A stretch of 64,000 bases of DNA, from contig NZ_BDBL01000047.1 of NCBI RefSeq assembly GCF_001612965.1, positions 1-64,000 on the forward strand. Direction: 5' to 3'. Numbering within the stretch: position 1 is the stretch's first letter; each line of letters starts with the position of its first letter. This document shows positions 6,895 through 15,765 of the stretch, in pieces. The translations under genes were made by a program, and so were the position numbers. The stretch is from Nocardia kruczakiae NBRC 101016 (GTDB lineage Bacteria > Actinomycetota > Actinomycetes > Mycobacteriales > Mycobacteriaceae). Under the pieces are notes generated by a model. The model was not told where the DNA came from and did no database searches. It was given only the letters and a program-made list of their open reading frames with translations.

Positions 6895-8340
6895 ATGCAC
6901 CTTTCCGAGTTACCCGACCTGCGCAGCCGGCACGACCCCGGCGGGCCCTGTGTGGCCGACGATCAGGTCGAGCTGACCAACGCCGAGTTCGCCGAGGCGG
7001 TACACCGCGCGGCCACTGCCCTTGCCGCGCACGGAGTTTCCTCCGGTGATGTCGTCGCGGTGTCGTTGCCCAACACCGTGGCGCTGGTGGTATCCCTGTT
7101 CGCCGCGTGGCGTCTGGGCGCCGCGGTGACGCCGATCAATCCGTCGCTGGTTGCGGCCGAGGCCGGCTATCAGGTCGCCGACGCCGGGGCCGAGGTGCTG
7201 GTCACCGATCGGCCGATGGATATCGGGGCCACGGTCCTCACCCCTGACGAGCTCACCGCGCGACCGCCCGCCGATATCGCCCCCGAAACTCGCGACGATG
7301 CGCTGGCCCTGCTCGTCTACACCAGCGGGACCACCGGGCGCCCCAAGGGCGTCATGCTCGATCACGCGAACCTGAACGCCATGTGCGCCATGGTGATCGG
7401 CGCCTTCGAACTCACGGCCGCCGACCACAGCCTGCTGGTGTTGCCGCTGTTCCATGTCAACGGCATCGTGGTGAGCACGCTGGCACCGCTGCTCGCCGGC
7501 GGGCGCACCACGATCGCGGGACGGTTCAGCCCGAACGCGTTCTTCGACCGGCTCGAGCGCAGCCGCGCCACGTACTTCTCCGCCGTGCCGACCATCTACA
7601 CGATGCTGGCCGATCTACCGCCGGAGATCGCCCCCGATACCTCGGCGGTGCGTTTCGCGGTCTGCGGCGCCGCACCCGCCAGTGCCGAACTGCTGCTGAA
7701 GTTCGAAAACCGTTACGGCATACCGATCGTCGAGGGCTACGGCCTGTCCGAGGGCACCTGCGCGAGCGTCGTCAATCCGCTGCGCGGCCGCCGCAAGCCG
7801 GGCACGGTCGGTCTCCCGCTGCCGGGCCAGACGATCCGCATCGCCGACCCCGACGGCAATCCGGTCGCCGACGGTGCCGCGGGTGAGGTGCTGATCCAGG
7901 GCCCGAATGTCATGCGCGGCTACCTGAATCGGCCGGAGGACACCGCCCGGACGATCGTCGACGGCTGGCTGCACACCGGCGATATCGGCCGCATCGACGA
8001 GGACGGCTACCTCGTCCTGGTGGACCGCGCCAAGGACATGATCATCCGCGGCGGCGAGAACATCTATCCCAAGGAGATCGAGAGCGTCGTCTACCAGCTG
8101 CCCGAGGTCGCCGAGGCCGCGGTGGTCGGCCGGGCCAGCGAGCTCTACGGCGAGGAACCGGTGCTGTTCCTCGCCCTGAACTCCGGCGCCACCCTCACCG
8201 CCGAACAGGTGCTCGCCCATACCCGGCGGAATTTGTCGAAATACAAACTGCCGGTGGCGATCACCTTCCTCGACGACCTGCCCAAGAACGCCGTCGGCAA
8301 ACTCGACAAACCGTCGCTGCGCCGCGTGCCCACCGCCTGA
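6895..8340 (+). CDS. Acyl-CoA synthetase (fatty-acid/aryl-CoA ligase), FadD-type
   Basis: Class I adenylate-forming enzyme of 481 residues: activates a carboxylic acid with ATP and transfers it to CoA. The P-loop motif LLVYTSGTTGRPKG, VEGYGLSEGT, LHTGDIGRIDEDGYLVLVDRAKDMI and the C-terminal catalytic-lysine motif PKNAVGKLDKPSL are all intact. The start is ATG 6895; an in-frame TTG at 6856 falls in the promoter region. It heads an operon with a DUF3556 membrane protein (27 bp downstream) and a FAD oxidoreductase (4-bp overlap), and its upstream region carries three dyad elements. The substrate cannot be read from sequence; operon partners suggest a lipid-like acid. Confidence 0.88.
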   Translation: MHLSELPDLRSRHDPGGPCVADDQVELTNAEFAEAVHRAATALAAHGVSSGDVVAVSLPNTVALVVSLFAAWRLGAAVTPINPSLVAAEAGYQVADAGAEVLVTDRPMDIGATVLTPDELTARPPADIAPETRDDALALLVYTSGTTGRPKGVMLDHANLNAMCAMVIGAFELTAADHSLLVLPLFHVNGIVVSTLAPLLAGGRTTIAGRFSPNAFFDRLERSRATYFSAVPTIYTMLADLPPEIAPDTSAVRFAVCGAAPASAELLLKFENRYGIPIVEGYGLSEGTCASVVNPLRGRRKPGTVGLPLPGQTIRIADPDGNPVADGAAGEVLIQGPNVMRGYLNRPEDTARTIVDGWLHTGDIGRIDEDGYLVLVDRAKDMIIRGGENIYPKEIESVVYQLPEVAEAAVVGRASELYGEEPVLFLALNSGATLTAEQVLAHTRRNLSKYKLPVAITFLDDLPKNAVGKLDKPSLRRVPTA

Positions 8341-8367
8341 TCCGCCCCACGAGAAGGAGATATTCCG

Positions 8368-10170
8368 ATGGGATTCACCAAGCCGGATCTGCCGGCAGTC
8401 GATCCGGACACGTTCCTGCAGAAACCGCTGATGGAGCGCATGCGCATCCTCGGCGCCGATTGGGCCGAAAACGGCTTCGGCTCACCGAAGATGGTGCATT
8501 GCGTCTACATCCTCAAACTGGTCGTGCTCTACGCCATCGGCGGAATCACGGTGGCCACACTGACTTCCGGCCTCCCGGCGTTCTGGCATGTCGCCGAATG
8601 GTGGAATCAGCCGATCGTCTATCAGAAGGCGGTCGTCTGGACCGTGCTGCTGGAGGTCGTCGGTCTCGCCGGTTCGTGGGGGCCGTTGGCCGGCAAGGTG
8701 AAACCGATGACCGGTGGCATCCTCTTTTGGGCCCGGCCCGGCACCATTCGGCAACGCCCGTGGGCATGGATACCCGGCACCGGCGGTGACCGCCGCACCT
8801 GGTTCGACGTCACGCTGTATCCGGCCCTGCTCGCGAGTCTGGTGCTCGCGCTGGCTCTGCCCGGCGCGCACAGTGATTCGCTGGCGGCGGTTGTGCCGGA
8901 CAACGTGTCCGGGCTCATCGCTCCCGCCGTGCTGCTCGCGCCGATCGCGCTGCTGATTCTCAACGGCCTGCGCGACAAGGTCGTCTTTCTCGGTGCCCGC
9001 GGCGAGCAGTATCTGCCGGCGCTGATCGCGTTCACCGTATTCCCGTTCGTGAATATGATCGTCGCGTTGAAACTGCTGATCGTGGTCGTCTGGGTGGGCG
9101 CCGGATTCTCCAAACTCGGCAGGCATTTCTCCAACGTGGTGCCGCCGATGGTGTCCAACAGCCCGTCGGTGCCGTTCAAGTCGGTGAAACGCGCGCACTA
9201 CAAGGACTTTCCGCGCGATATGCGTCCCTCCGGCATCGCGCATTTCATGGCCCACGTCAACGGCACCTGTGTGGAGATGCTGGTTCCGCTGGTGCTGCTG
9301 TTCTCCACGAACAAGTGGGTGACGCTGATCGCCGTGCTGATCATGGTGATCTTCCACCTCTTCATCGTCTCCACCTTCCCGCTGGCCGTGCCACTGGAAT
9401 GGAACGTGCTGTTCGCCTACGCCACCGTCTTCCTGTTCCTCGGATTCCCGGCCTGGAACGGATACGCCGTGTGGGACATGTCGCCGGTGTGGCTGGTCGT
9501 CCCGGTGGTCGCCGCGCTGCTGTTCTTCCCGGTGCTCGGCAATCTGCGGCCCGACAAGGTGTCGTTCCTGCCGTCGATGCGGCAGTACGCGGGCAACTGG
9601 GCCTCGGCGGTGTGGACGTTCGCCCCGGGCACCGAGGAGAAGCTGAACCGGGTGACCCGCTCGGCCGGCAATCAGATCGATCAGTTCATCGAATTCGGTT
9701 ACGAACCGCACTGGGCGGAGATCACCCTGCAGAAGACGATCGCCTGGCGCACCCTGCACAGCCAGGGCCGCGGCCTGTTCTCACTGCTGATCGCGCGGCT
9801 GCCCGATATCGATTCGCGCACGGTCCGGGAGGGGGAGTTCCTCTGCAACTCGATCGTGGGGTTCAATTTCGGTGACGGCCACTTCCACGACGAGGAGATG
9901 ATCCGCGCGGTGCAGGACGAGGCTCGCTTCGAACCCGGCGAATGTGTGGTCGCCTGGGTGGAATCGGAGGCGTTCGGCAGCGGCGTGCAGCACTACAAGC
10001 TGATCGACGCCGCACTGGGTGTGATCGAACGCGGTACCTGGCGGGTCGCGGACGCGGTCGCCGAGCAGCCCTGGCTGCCGAACGGGCCGATTCCCCTGCA
10101 GCCCACCTGGACTCGTGCCGCCGCAGCGCGGATCGAACCCACGCAGGACGATTTCGGAGTGGTGGCGTGA
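8368..10170 (+). CDS. DUF3556 multi-pass membrane protein
   Basis: 600 residues with about eight to ten predicted membrane segments (for example residues 48-70, 150-170, 205-235, 305-330, 345-385). It opens with the MGFTKPDLPAVD signature and contains the MSNSPSVPFKS-like and GNLRPDKVSFLPSMRQYAGNW segments typical of DUF3556 proteins of mycolic-acid actinobacteria. The soluble C-terminal third (from about residue 430) includes LCNSIVGFNFGDGHFHDE. Function unknown. ATG 8368 is preceded by GAGAAGGAGA. It lies between a FadD and a FAD oxidoreductase whose start overlaps its stop, so all three probably act on one lipid at the membrane. Confidence 0.88.
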   Translation: MGFTKPDLPAVDPDTFLQKPLMERMRILGADWAENGFGSPKMVHCVYILKLVVLYAIGGITVATLTSGLPAFWHVAEWWNQPIVYQKAVVWTVLLEVVGLAGSWGPLAGKVKPMTGGILFWARPGTIRQRPWAWIPGTGGDRRTWFDVTLYPALLASLVLALALPGAHSDSLAAVVPDNVSGLIAPAVLLAPIALLILNGLRDKVVFLGARGEQYLPALIAFTVFPFVNMIVALKLLIVVVWVGAGFSKLGRHFSNVVPPMVSNSPSVPFKSVKRAHYKDFPRDMRPSGIAHFMAHVNGTCVEMLVPLVLLFSTNKWVTLIAVLIMVIFHLFIVSTFPLAVPLEWNVLFAYATVFLFLGFPAWNGYAVWDMSPVWLVVPVVAALLFFPVLGNLRPDKVSFLPSMRQYAGNWASAVWTFAPGTEEKLNRVTRSAGNQIDQFIEFGYEPHWAEITLQKTIAWRTLHSQGRGLFSLLIARLPDIDSRTVREGEFLCNSIVGFNFGDGHFHDEEMIRAVQDEARFEPGECVVAWVESEAFGSGVQHYKLIDAALGVIERGTWRVADAVAEQPWLPNGPIPLQPTWTRAAAARIEPTQDDFGVVA

Positions 10171-11585
10171 CAACCGCAGTGGTGGTCGGCGGCGGGCCCA
10201 ACGGGCTCGCCGCCGCCGTCGCCCTCGCCTCCGAAGGTGTGGAGGTCACCGTGCTCGAGGCGGCCGAGCGGATCGGCGGCGGCACGCGCAGCGGCGAGGC
10301 GATCGTTCCCGGTCTGCTGCACGACCACTGTTCGGCCATCCACCCGATGGCCGTCGGATCCCCGTTCCTGACGAGTCTGGGCCTGGACCGCTACGGGCTC
10401 ACCTGGCGGCTGGCCGAGATCGACTGTGTGCATCCGCTCGACGACGGCAGTGCCGGTGTGCTGTACCGCTCGGTCGAGCAGACCGCGGCCGGGCTCGGTC
10501 GTGACGGCTCGCGCTGGCGCCTGGCATTCGAACGCCCGGTGCGGCGATACGACGCGCTGAGCGAGGACATCATGCGCCCGCTGCTGCGCCTGCCGCACCA
10601 TCCCCTGACGCTGGCCCGGTTCGGGTTGCCGACGCTGTTGCCCGGATCCACCTTCGCCCGGCTGTTCCGGACCGAGCAGGCCCGAGCGTTGTTCGGAGGT
10701 GTTGCGGCGCATGCCTTCCGGCCGTTGCATCAGCCGCTCACCTCGGCCATCGGACTCGGGATCTTCACGGCCGGGCATCGGCACGGCTGGGCGGTCGCGG
10801 CCGGCGGATCACAGGCGATCAGCGATGCGATGGCGGCGCTGCTGACGGAGCTGGGCGGAAAGATCGAGACCGGAGTGCGGATCGAGTCGGCGGCACAGCT
10901 GGCCCCCGCCGATATCACGCTCTTCGATCTGGCGCCCGATGCCGTCGGCCGCATTCTCGGGGACCGGCTGCCGGGCCGAGTCCGTCAGGCGTTCGGCCAC
11001 TTTCGTCGCGGACCCGGCGCCTTCAAGGTGGATTTCGCGGTGGCGGAGGGAGTGCCGTGGACCAATCCGCAGGCCCGCCGTGCCGGAACCGTCCATCTCG
11101 GCGGGACCTACGCCGAACTCGCCGCGACCGAACGCGAGATCCACGCCGGTCGCATGCCCGAGCATCCGTTCGTCCTGGTCGGCCAGCAGTACCTGGCCGA
11201 TCCGCAGCGCTCGGCAGGCGATGTGCATCCCGTGTGGAGTTATGCGCACGTCCCCCACGGCTTCACCGGCGACGCGACCGAGGCGATCATCGCGCAGATC
11301 GAGCGGTTCGCGCCCGGGTTCCGGGAACGCATCGTGGGACAGGCGGTTCGCTCGACGACCGAGATGGCCGTCTACAACCCGAACTATGCCGGCGGCGACA
11401 TCATGACCGGCGCCAAGGACATTCGACAGTTGATGTTCGGACCGCGAACCACGTTGTCCCCCTACAGCCTCGGCGTTCCCGGCATGTACATCTGCTCGGC
11501 GGCGACACCGCCCGGGCCGGGAGCGCACGGCATGTGCGGCGCCAACGCGGCACAGCTCGCACTCGCCGAGATGAGGCTCAGGTAG
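10167..11585 (+). CDS. NAD(P)/FAD-dependent oxidoreductase, phytoene-desaturase-like
   Basis: 472 residues starting at GTG 10167, whose bases overlap the TGA stop of the DUF3556 gene (GTGA). The N-terminus TTAVVVGGGPNGLAAAVALASEGVEVTVLEAAERIGGGTRS is a complete Rossmann FAD-binding motif followed by the amine-oxidase/phytoene-desaturase second motif. The C-terminal PPGPGAHGMCGANAA is the second FAD-contact motif of carotenoid desaturase relatives. Members desaturate or saturate isoprenoid and lipid chains. With the coupled FadD and DUF3556 genes, redox modification of an activated lipid is a reasonable inference; the substrate is unknown. Confidence 0.85.
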   Translation: MTTAVVVGGGPNGLAAAVALASEGVEVTVLEAAERIGGGTRSGEAIVPGLLHDHCSAIHPMAVGSPFLTSLGLDRYGLTWRLAEIDCVHPLDDGSAGVLYRSVEQTAAGLGRDGSRWRLAFERPVRRYDALSEDIMRPLLRLPHHPLTLARFGLPTLLPGSTFARLFRTEQARALFGGVAAHAFRPLHQPLTSAIGLGIFTAGHRHGWAVAAGGSQAISDAMAALLTELGGKIETGVRIESAAQLAPADITLFDLAPDAVGRILGDRLPGRVRQAFGHFRRGPGAFKVDFAVAEGVPWTNPQARRAGTVHLGGTYAELAATEREIHAGRMPEHPFVLVGQQYLADPQRSAGDVHPVWSYAHVPHGFTGDATEAIIAQIERFAPGFRERIVGQAVRSTTEMAVYNPNYAGGDIMTGAKDIRQLMFGPRTTLSPYSLGVPGMYICSAATPPGPGAHGMCGANAAQLALAEMRLR

Positions 11586-11609
11586 GGGCCGAGGCACCTC
11601 GCTGCGCAA

Positions 11610-12305
11610 TCACTTCAACACGTTGACCGCCCGCGCGATGACCAGTGCCGCGGTGATCAGCGATAGCGCGGATTCGGCCATCATCAGCGTCTTGGCCCAG
11701 CGGGTCATCGGCATCACATCGGTGGGGCTGAAGGCGGTGGCGTTGGTGAACGACAGGTAGAGGTAATCGAGAAATTCCGGTTCCCAGTCGGCGGGTGCCA
11801 GGTCGCGGTTCTGCATCTGGACGAACAGGAAATCCGGGAGCGGCTCCCGGGCGTGCGCCCGAGCGGCCGGCCCGCCGCGATCGAATTCCCAATACCAGAG
11901 CGCGAATACGGTGACGTTGGTCAGCCAGATGGCCGCTCCGGAGCCGAGCAGCACCGGCGGATCGTCGCTGAGAGTGCCGTCGATGAGCCCGGCGACGAGC
12001 CGGAACACCGACCATGCGGTGGCGATCCCCAGCAGCGCCGACATCGCCAGGCCACACCACCGCAGCCAGATCTCCTCCCGGTTCAGCCGCACCGGGCTGC
12101 TCACCACCAGCACGACCAGCAGCAGCACCTCGAGCATCGGCAGCAGCCAGATCGGCCGCAGCTGGAAATGATGGGGTAGCAGCAGCTGCAACACGATGAT
12201 CCCCACCATCGCCGCCGTCGCCGCCCACCGCGATTCGCCCGCGGTGCGCCGTTTCCACGCCGGGATCTCGTCGCCGCTGGAGCTGTCGTTTCCGGAGGCG
12301 CTCAC
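11610..12305 (-). CDS. Integral membrane protein with four to five spans, possibly DUF1345-like
   Basis: 231 residues with hydrophobic segments near residues 30-50, 52-70, 88-110, 122-140 and 205-229. The segment DYLYLSFTNATAFSPTDVMPMTRWAKTLM resembles the pore-loop-like region of DUF1345 and two-pore channel relatives, but the selectivity GYG is absent. It is convergent with the oxidoreductase gene and divergent from the secreted protein at 12424. No function can be assigned. Confidence 0.65.
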   Translation of the reverse strand: MSASGNDSSSGDEIPAWKRRTAGESRWAATAAMVGIIVLQLLLPHHFQLRPIWLLPMLEVLLLVVLVVSSPVRLNREEIWLRWCGLAMSALLGIATAWSVFRLVAGLIDGTLSDDPPVLLGSGAAIWLTNVTVFALWYWEFDRGGPAARAHAREPLPDFLFVQMQNRDLAPADWEPEFLDYLYLSFTNATAFSPTDVMPMTRWAKTLMMAESALSLITAALVIARAVNVLK

Positions 12306-12423
12306 CCGAGCAGTATTGCCCGCGCGGGGACGGCACGCACGCAGGAACGCGGGCCCGGCAGGGCGGGGGCGACCCTAAGATGGGGAACCAACGCGCGTAT
12401 GTCGGCTCGCAGGAGGCTCGGTG

Positions 12424-12831
12424 ATGACTGTGGTTCGCAAGATGGTTCTGGGCGGCGCGATCGCCGTGATGCTGGGCTCGGGCACCGGGGCGGCGGTTGC
12501 AGAGACGGTTCCGTTTCAGATCAACCCCGCGCCGTACGGTAATCCGAACGGCAGCGTCGATTCGCTACCCGCCCGCTGTGTGGCCGTCACCGGTGCGCGA
12601 GCGGGGGAAATCACCATCACCGGCGCGAACGACCGTGGGTGGGGCTGCTACTCGGCGCCGGTGCGATGGCTGAACCTCGCCACCGGCGCGTCCGGCGAAG
12701 CCCGTCTTTCCGACGGCCTCAACGGGATTCCGCCGGCCGTCACGGTCGTGACCGGAAGCGGACCCGTCGTCGCCGTCGTTCTCACCGGCGGTGTGTACAC
12801 CCCCGGCTTCGTCTCCGTGCAGGTGCCGTAA
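12424..12831 (+). CDS. Small secreted protein of unknown function
   Basis: 135 residues. A signal peptide is clear: MTVVRKMVLGGAIAVMLGSGTG with cleavage predicted after AVA near residue 26. The mature part has two Cys (PARCVAVTG and RGWGCYS), which could form a disulfide, and repeated short beta-rich segments. ATG 12424 is preferred because AGGAGG lies 7 bases upstream; a GTG immediately before it is less well spaced. No family recognised. Confidence 0.75.
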   Translation: MTVVRKMVLGGAIAVMLGSGTGAAVAETVPFQINPAPYGNPNGSVDSLPARCVAVTGARAGEITITGANDRGWGCYSAPVRWLNLATGASGEARLSDGLNGIPPAVTVVTGSGPVVAVVLTGGVYTPGFVSVQVP

Positions 12832-12843
12832 CCGACGGCCGGC

Positions 12844-13722
12844 TCACAGCGCACGGGGGCGCGGTGGCAGCGGTACGAAGGCCGAAACCCGGTGCACCAC
12901 ATCCCGATACGCGGGGCGCCGCTGGAGACTGCGCTTTTCCATCATCGGAATGCTGACACCGACGAACATCGCGACCATGGTCACCACACCCGCGAGAACC
13001 CACCAGCTGCCCGGGGCCGCGGCCAGACCGAACAGGCCGAACGACAGCCAGACGCCGCACTCACCGAAATAGTTCGGATGCCGCGACCACGCCCACACTC
13101 CGCGGTCCATGACCTGGCCGGGAGATTTGGTGGCGGCGAAGCGATGCATCTGCAGGTCGGCGACGGTTTCCAGCGCCACCGCACCCGCACCGATCACGAA
13201 TGCGACGACGTCGAGTACGCCGAACGGTTCGCCGGCGCGTGTCGCGACCACGTACACCGGAATCATCCCGGCGAACACCTGCAGCGTCGGAAAGATGTGA
13301 ATGCCGAACAGATCCGCGGCGAAGGCGAATCTGCCCGCGCGTTCGCGCACCATCGGATAGCGCCAATCCTCATGGTGCATACCGGGAAATGTGGTCACCC
13401 AGTTGGCGGTGAGCCGCACCGCCCACACCAGCATGACGGCCATCATCAGCCACCAGCGCGCGGAATCGGACGGCTCGTCGCTGTGGATCCACCAGTAGAA
13501 GGCCAGCAGCGGCGGGATCACACTCCAGTACGGGTCGTAGAAACTGGAATTCTCGTAGATCCGGCTGAAGGCGAAGACCACGACCGTCGCGATCAGATCG
13601 GCGATCAGGCCGTCCAGCCACAGCAGTCCGGTGCCCGGACCCCACAGCAGCCACACCAGCGCGACCGCGACGGCGACCACATAGGCCGCCGTGACTCGAA
13701 CCAGGGAGCCCGCTCTGCTCAT
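12844..13722 (-). CDS. DUF1295 / isoprenylcysteine-methyltransferase-like membrane protein
   Basis: 292 residues with about seven membrane segments. The motif DRGVWAWSRHPNYFGECGVW near residue 208 is the hallmark of DUF1295 proteins, which are related to steroid 5-alpha-reductases and ICMT methyltransferases, and the final MMEKRSLQRRPAYRDVV follows the family. Members use a nucleotide or SAM cofactor to modify lipids in the membrane; the specific reaction is unknown. The non-coding stretch before its start carries the second copy (13775-13846) of the inverted-repeat element found upstream of fadD, suggesting co-regulation with that operon. Confidence 0.85.
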   Translation of the reverse strand: MSRAGSLVRVTAAYVVAVAVALVWLLWGPGTGLLWLDGLIADLIATVVVFAFSRIYENSSFYDPYWSVIPPLLAFYWWIHSDEPSDSARWWLMMAVMLVWAVRLTANWVTTFPGMHHEDWRYPMVRERAGRFAFAADLFGIHIFPTLQVFAGMIPVYVVATRAGEPFGVLDVVAFVIGAGAVALETVADLQMHRFAATKSPGQVMDRGVWAWSRHPNYFGECGVWLSFGLFGLAAAPGSWWVLAGVVTMVAMFVGVSIPMMEKRSLQRRPAYRDVVHRVSAFVPLPPRPRAL

Positions 13723-13774
13723 GTGCGCACTCTATGCATCATGCGGCTGGGCCGAGTGGGATTCGGGTTGGGCC

Positions 13775-13846
13775 GAACTAATCGTGCAAACCTCGGCGCT
13801 TCGCGCAGATTTCGCGCATTTCGGCGCAGGTTTGCACGATAAATTC
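13775..13846. promoter_or_regulatory. Long inverted-repeat element, copy 2 (upstream of the DUF1295 gene)
   Basis: GAACTAATCGTGCAAACCT (13775-13793) and AGGTTTGCACGATAAATTC (13828-13846) are complementary at 17 of 19 positions, separated by 34 bases that contain spaced TTCGCGC repeats. The element is 52 bp upstream of the DUF1295 gene and 24 bp beyond the TetR stop. It is homologous to 6654-6726. Confidence 0.75.
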
Positions 13847-13869
13847 ACCCTAGTCGTCGACAAGCCGAT

Positions 13870-14532
13870 TCACTCCATGAGATGTCGATATTCGTCCGCG
13901 GCAGCGGGGGCGAGCAAGGTGGGCAGTACGAAACGCACCTGTGCCCGGATGTATTGCTCGACGGTGTAGCGCGGCGCGAAATGCCAATGTTTGAGGGCCC
14001 AGGCGTGGGCGAGCATCATCAGGTTGAAGACGACGAGATCCGGATCGAGGTCGTTCATCAGCCCGGCCGCGATTCCCGCCTCGACAGCGGCCCGCAGCGG
14101 GGCCGAGGTTTCGACCTCGAGTTCCTTGATCCGTTCGCGGCCTTCCGGATCGAGGGTCCGGCTCTCCCGATAGGTCAGGACCACGGCGTCGAGGTTCTCG
14201 TCGACGATTTCCACGTAGTGGCGGAAACCGGCGACGAGCCGCTCCACCGGATCGTCGCCGACCGCGTCCATGGCCGGAGCCAATTCGTCGCGGAAGGCAT
14301 CGAGGATGTCGACGATGGCCGCGAGCAGCAGGTCTTCCTTACCGCCGAAATACTTGTAGATGAGCCCGACGCTCACATCGGCCTGATCCGCGAGTGCCTG
14401 CATCGACATCTGATGAAAGCCCGTGGTCTGCATGACGGCGACGGCCGCGTCGAGGAGTTGGCGCCGGCGCGAACTGGTTCGCACCGCGCGCACGGCCTCC
14501 TCGATTTCCATCGGTGCGGATCGCTTCGCCAT
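13870..14532 (-). CDS. TetR-family transcriptional regulator of the beta-oxidation operon
   Basis: 220 residues; N-terminal HTH RRRQLLDAAVAVMQTTGFHQMSMQALADQADVSVGLIYKYFGGKEDLL, then a TetR ligand-binding domain. ATG 14532 has GGAAGGGT eight bases upstream. It is the last gene of a minus-strand series encoding an acyl-CoA degradation pathway but has its own 73-bp upstream gap with the dyad TGAACGACGGTTCA. A related dyad precedes the first gene of the series (20250-20267), so it probably represses both itself and the pathway, with an acyl-CoA as likely inducer. Confidence 0.85.
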   Translation of the reverse strand: MAKRSAPMEIEEAVRAVRTSSRRRQLLDAAVAVMQTTGFHQMSMQALADQADVSVGLIYKYFGGKEDLLLAAIVDILDAFRDELAPAMDAVGDDPVERLVAGFRHYVEIVDENLDAVVLTYRESRTLDPEGRERIKELEVETSAPLRAAVEAGIAAGLMNDLDPDLVVFNLMMLAHAWALKHWHFAPRYTVEQYIRAQVRFVLPTLLAPAAADEYRHLME

Positions 14533-14561
14533 CGGGCATACCCTTCCGTATCTGCGTAGTC

Positions 14562-14578
14562 GAATGAACGACGGTTCA
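14562..14578. promoter_or_regulatory. TetR operator candidate (autoregulatory)
   Basis: GAATGAACGACGGTTCA contains the dyad TGAAC-4-GTTCA, 30 bp upstream of the TetR start codon. It shares GAATGAACG and TTCA in the same spacing with the site at 20250-20267. Confidence 0.6.
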
Positions 14579-14605
14579 CTCAACTCTAGAGTGGTCCACC
14601 GGGAA

Positions 14606-15754
14606 TCAGATGCCCAGCTCCTTCGCGATGATCGTCTTCATGATCTCGGTCGTGCCGCCGTAGATGCTCTGAATACGCGCGTCGACGAACGCCCGCGACA
14701 CCGCGTACTCACGCATATAGCCGTAGCCGCCGTGCAGTTGCAGACAGCGGTCGGCCACGCGCATCTGCAATTCGGTGGTCCACCATTTCAGCCGGGCGGC
14801 GCGGGCCGCGGTGAGGCCGCCGGTGATGTGTTCGGCGAGGCAGTCGTCGAGGAAGGTCCGCGCGATATCGAGTTCGGTCGCCAACTCCGCGAGCACGAAT
14901 TGCGTGTTCTGGAAGCTCGCGACCGAGGTGCCGAACGCCTTGCGTTCGCGCACGTAGTCCAGGGTCTGTGCGAGCACGCCCTCGGCCGCCGCGACCGCGC
15001 CGACCGACAGCGACAGCCGCTCCTGCGGCAGATTCCGCACCAGCTGATAGAAGCCCTCGCCCTCCGCGCCGAGCCGATTCGCCACCGGCACCCGCATCCC
15101 GGTGAAGGTCAGTTCGCTGGTGTCCTGGGCGTGCAGGCCGATCTTCTCCAGATTGCGGCCGCGGCCGAACCCCGGTGTGCCGGCCTCGACGACCAGCAGC
15201 GTCAGCCCCTTGTGCTTGTCCGCGCCGGTGCGGACCGCGACGACGAACAGGTCGCCGTTCTGCCCGTTCGAGATGAAGGTCTTACTGCCGTCGACCACGT
15301 AATGCTCGCCGTCGCGGACGGCGGTGGTGCGAATGCCGGTGAGGTCGCTACCGGTGCCCGGTTCGGTCATGGCGATCCCCAGGACGGTCTCGCCGGTGAC
15401 GACGCCGGGCAGCCAGCGGGCCTGCTGTTCCTCGTCGGTGAGATCGGTCAGATAGGGCAGCACCACATCGTTCTGCAGGGAGAACGCGATACCCGCCGCG
15501 GCCGCACCCGCCCGCGTGATCTCCTCGATCACGATGGCGTGGTAGCGGAAATCCTCGACCCCCGGACCACCGAAGCGCTCCGGGACCGGGAAGCCGAGCA
15601 GTCCCAGCTTGCCCGCCTCGGTGAACAACGATCGGTCCAGGCAACCGGCACGTTCCCAGTCCTCGTGGGCCGGTGCGACCGTCTGCCGAACGAAATCGCG
15701 CACCACGGAACGGAATTGGCGGTGTTCGGAGTCGTACTCGAGTCGTGCGTTCAT
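14606..15754 (-). CDS. Acyl-CoA dehydrogenase (second of the operon)
   Basis: FAD enzyme of 382 residues introducing an alpha-beta double bond into an acyl-CoA. Motifs: IAMTEPGTGSDLTGIRTTA (flavin/substrate segment, about residue 125), GLHAQDTSELTFTGMRVP, RKAFGTSVASFQNTQF and LQLHGGYGYMREYAVSRAFVDARIQSIYGGTTEIMK, where the Glu of GTTEIM is near the usual catalytic position. The start is ATG 15754 with AGAGG six bases upstream; the frame remains open further upstream but overlaps the preceding gene. It follows the other acyl-CoA dehydrogenase by 11 bp. The presence of two different dehydrogenases suggests two oxidation steps or a ring substrate. Confidence 0.93.
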   Translation of the reverse strand: MNARLEYDSEHRQFRSVVRDFVRQTVAPAHEDWERAGCLDRSLFTEAGKLGLLGFPVPERFGGPGVEDFRYHAIVIEEITRAGAAAAGIAFSLQNDVVLPYLTDLTDEEQQARWLPGVVTGETVLGIAMTEPGTGSDLTGIRTTAVRDGEHYVVDGSKTFISNGQNGDLFVVAVRTGADKHKGLTLLVVEAGTPGFGRGRNLEKIGLHAQDTSELTFTGMRVPVANRLGAEGEGFYQLVRNLPQERLSLSVGAVAAAEGVLAQTLDYVRERKAFGTSVASFQNTQFVLAELATELDIARTFLDDCLAEHITGGLTAARAARLKWWTTELQMRVADRCLQLHGGYGYMREYAVSRAFVDARIQSIYGGTTEIMKTIIAKELGI

Positions 15755-15765
15755 GAGACCTCTTG

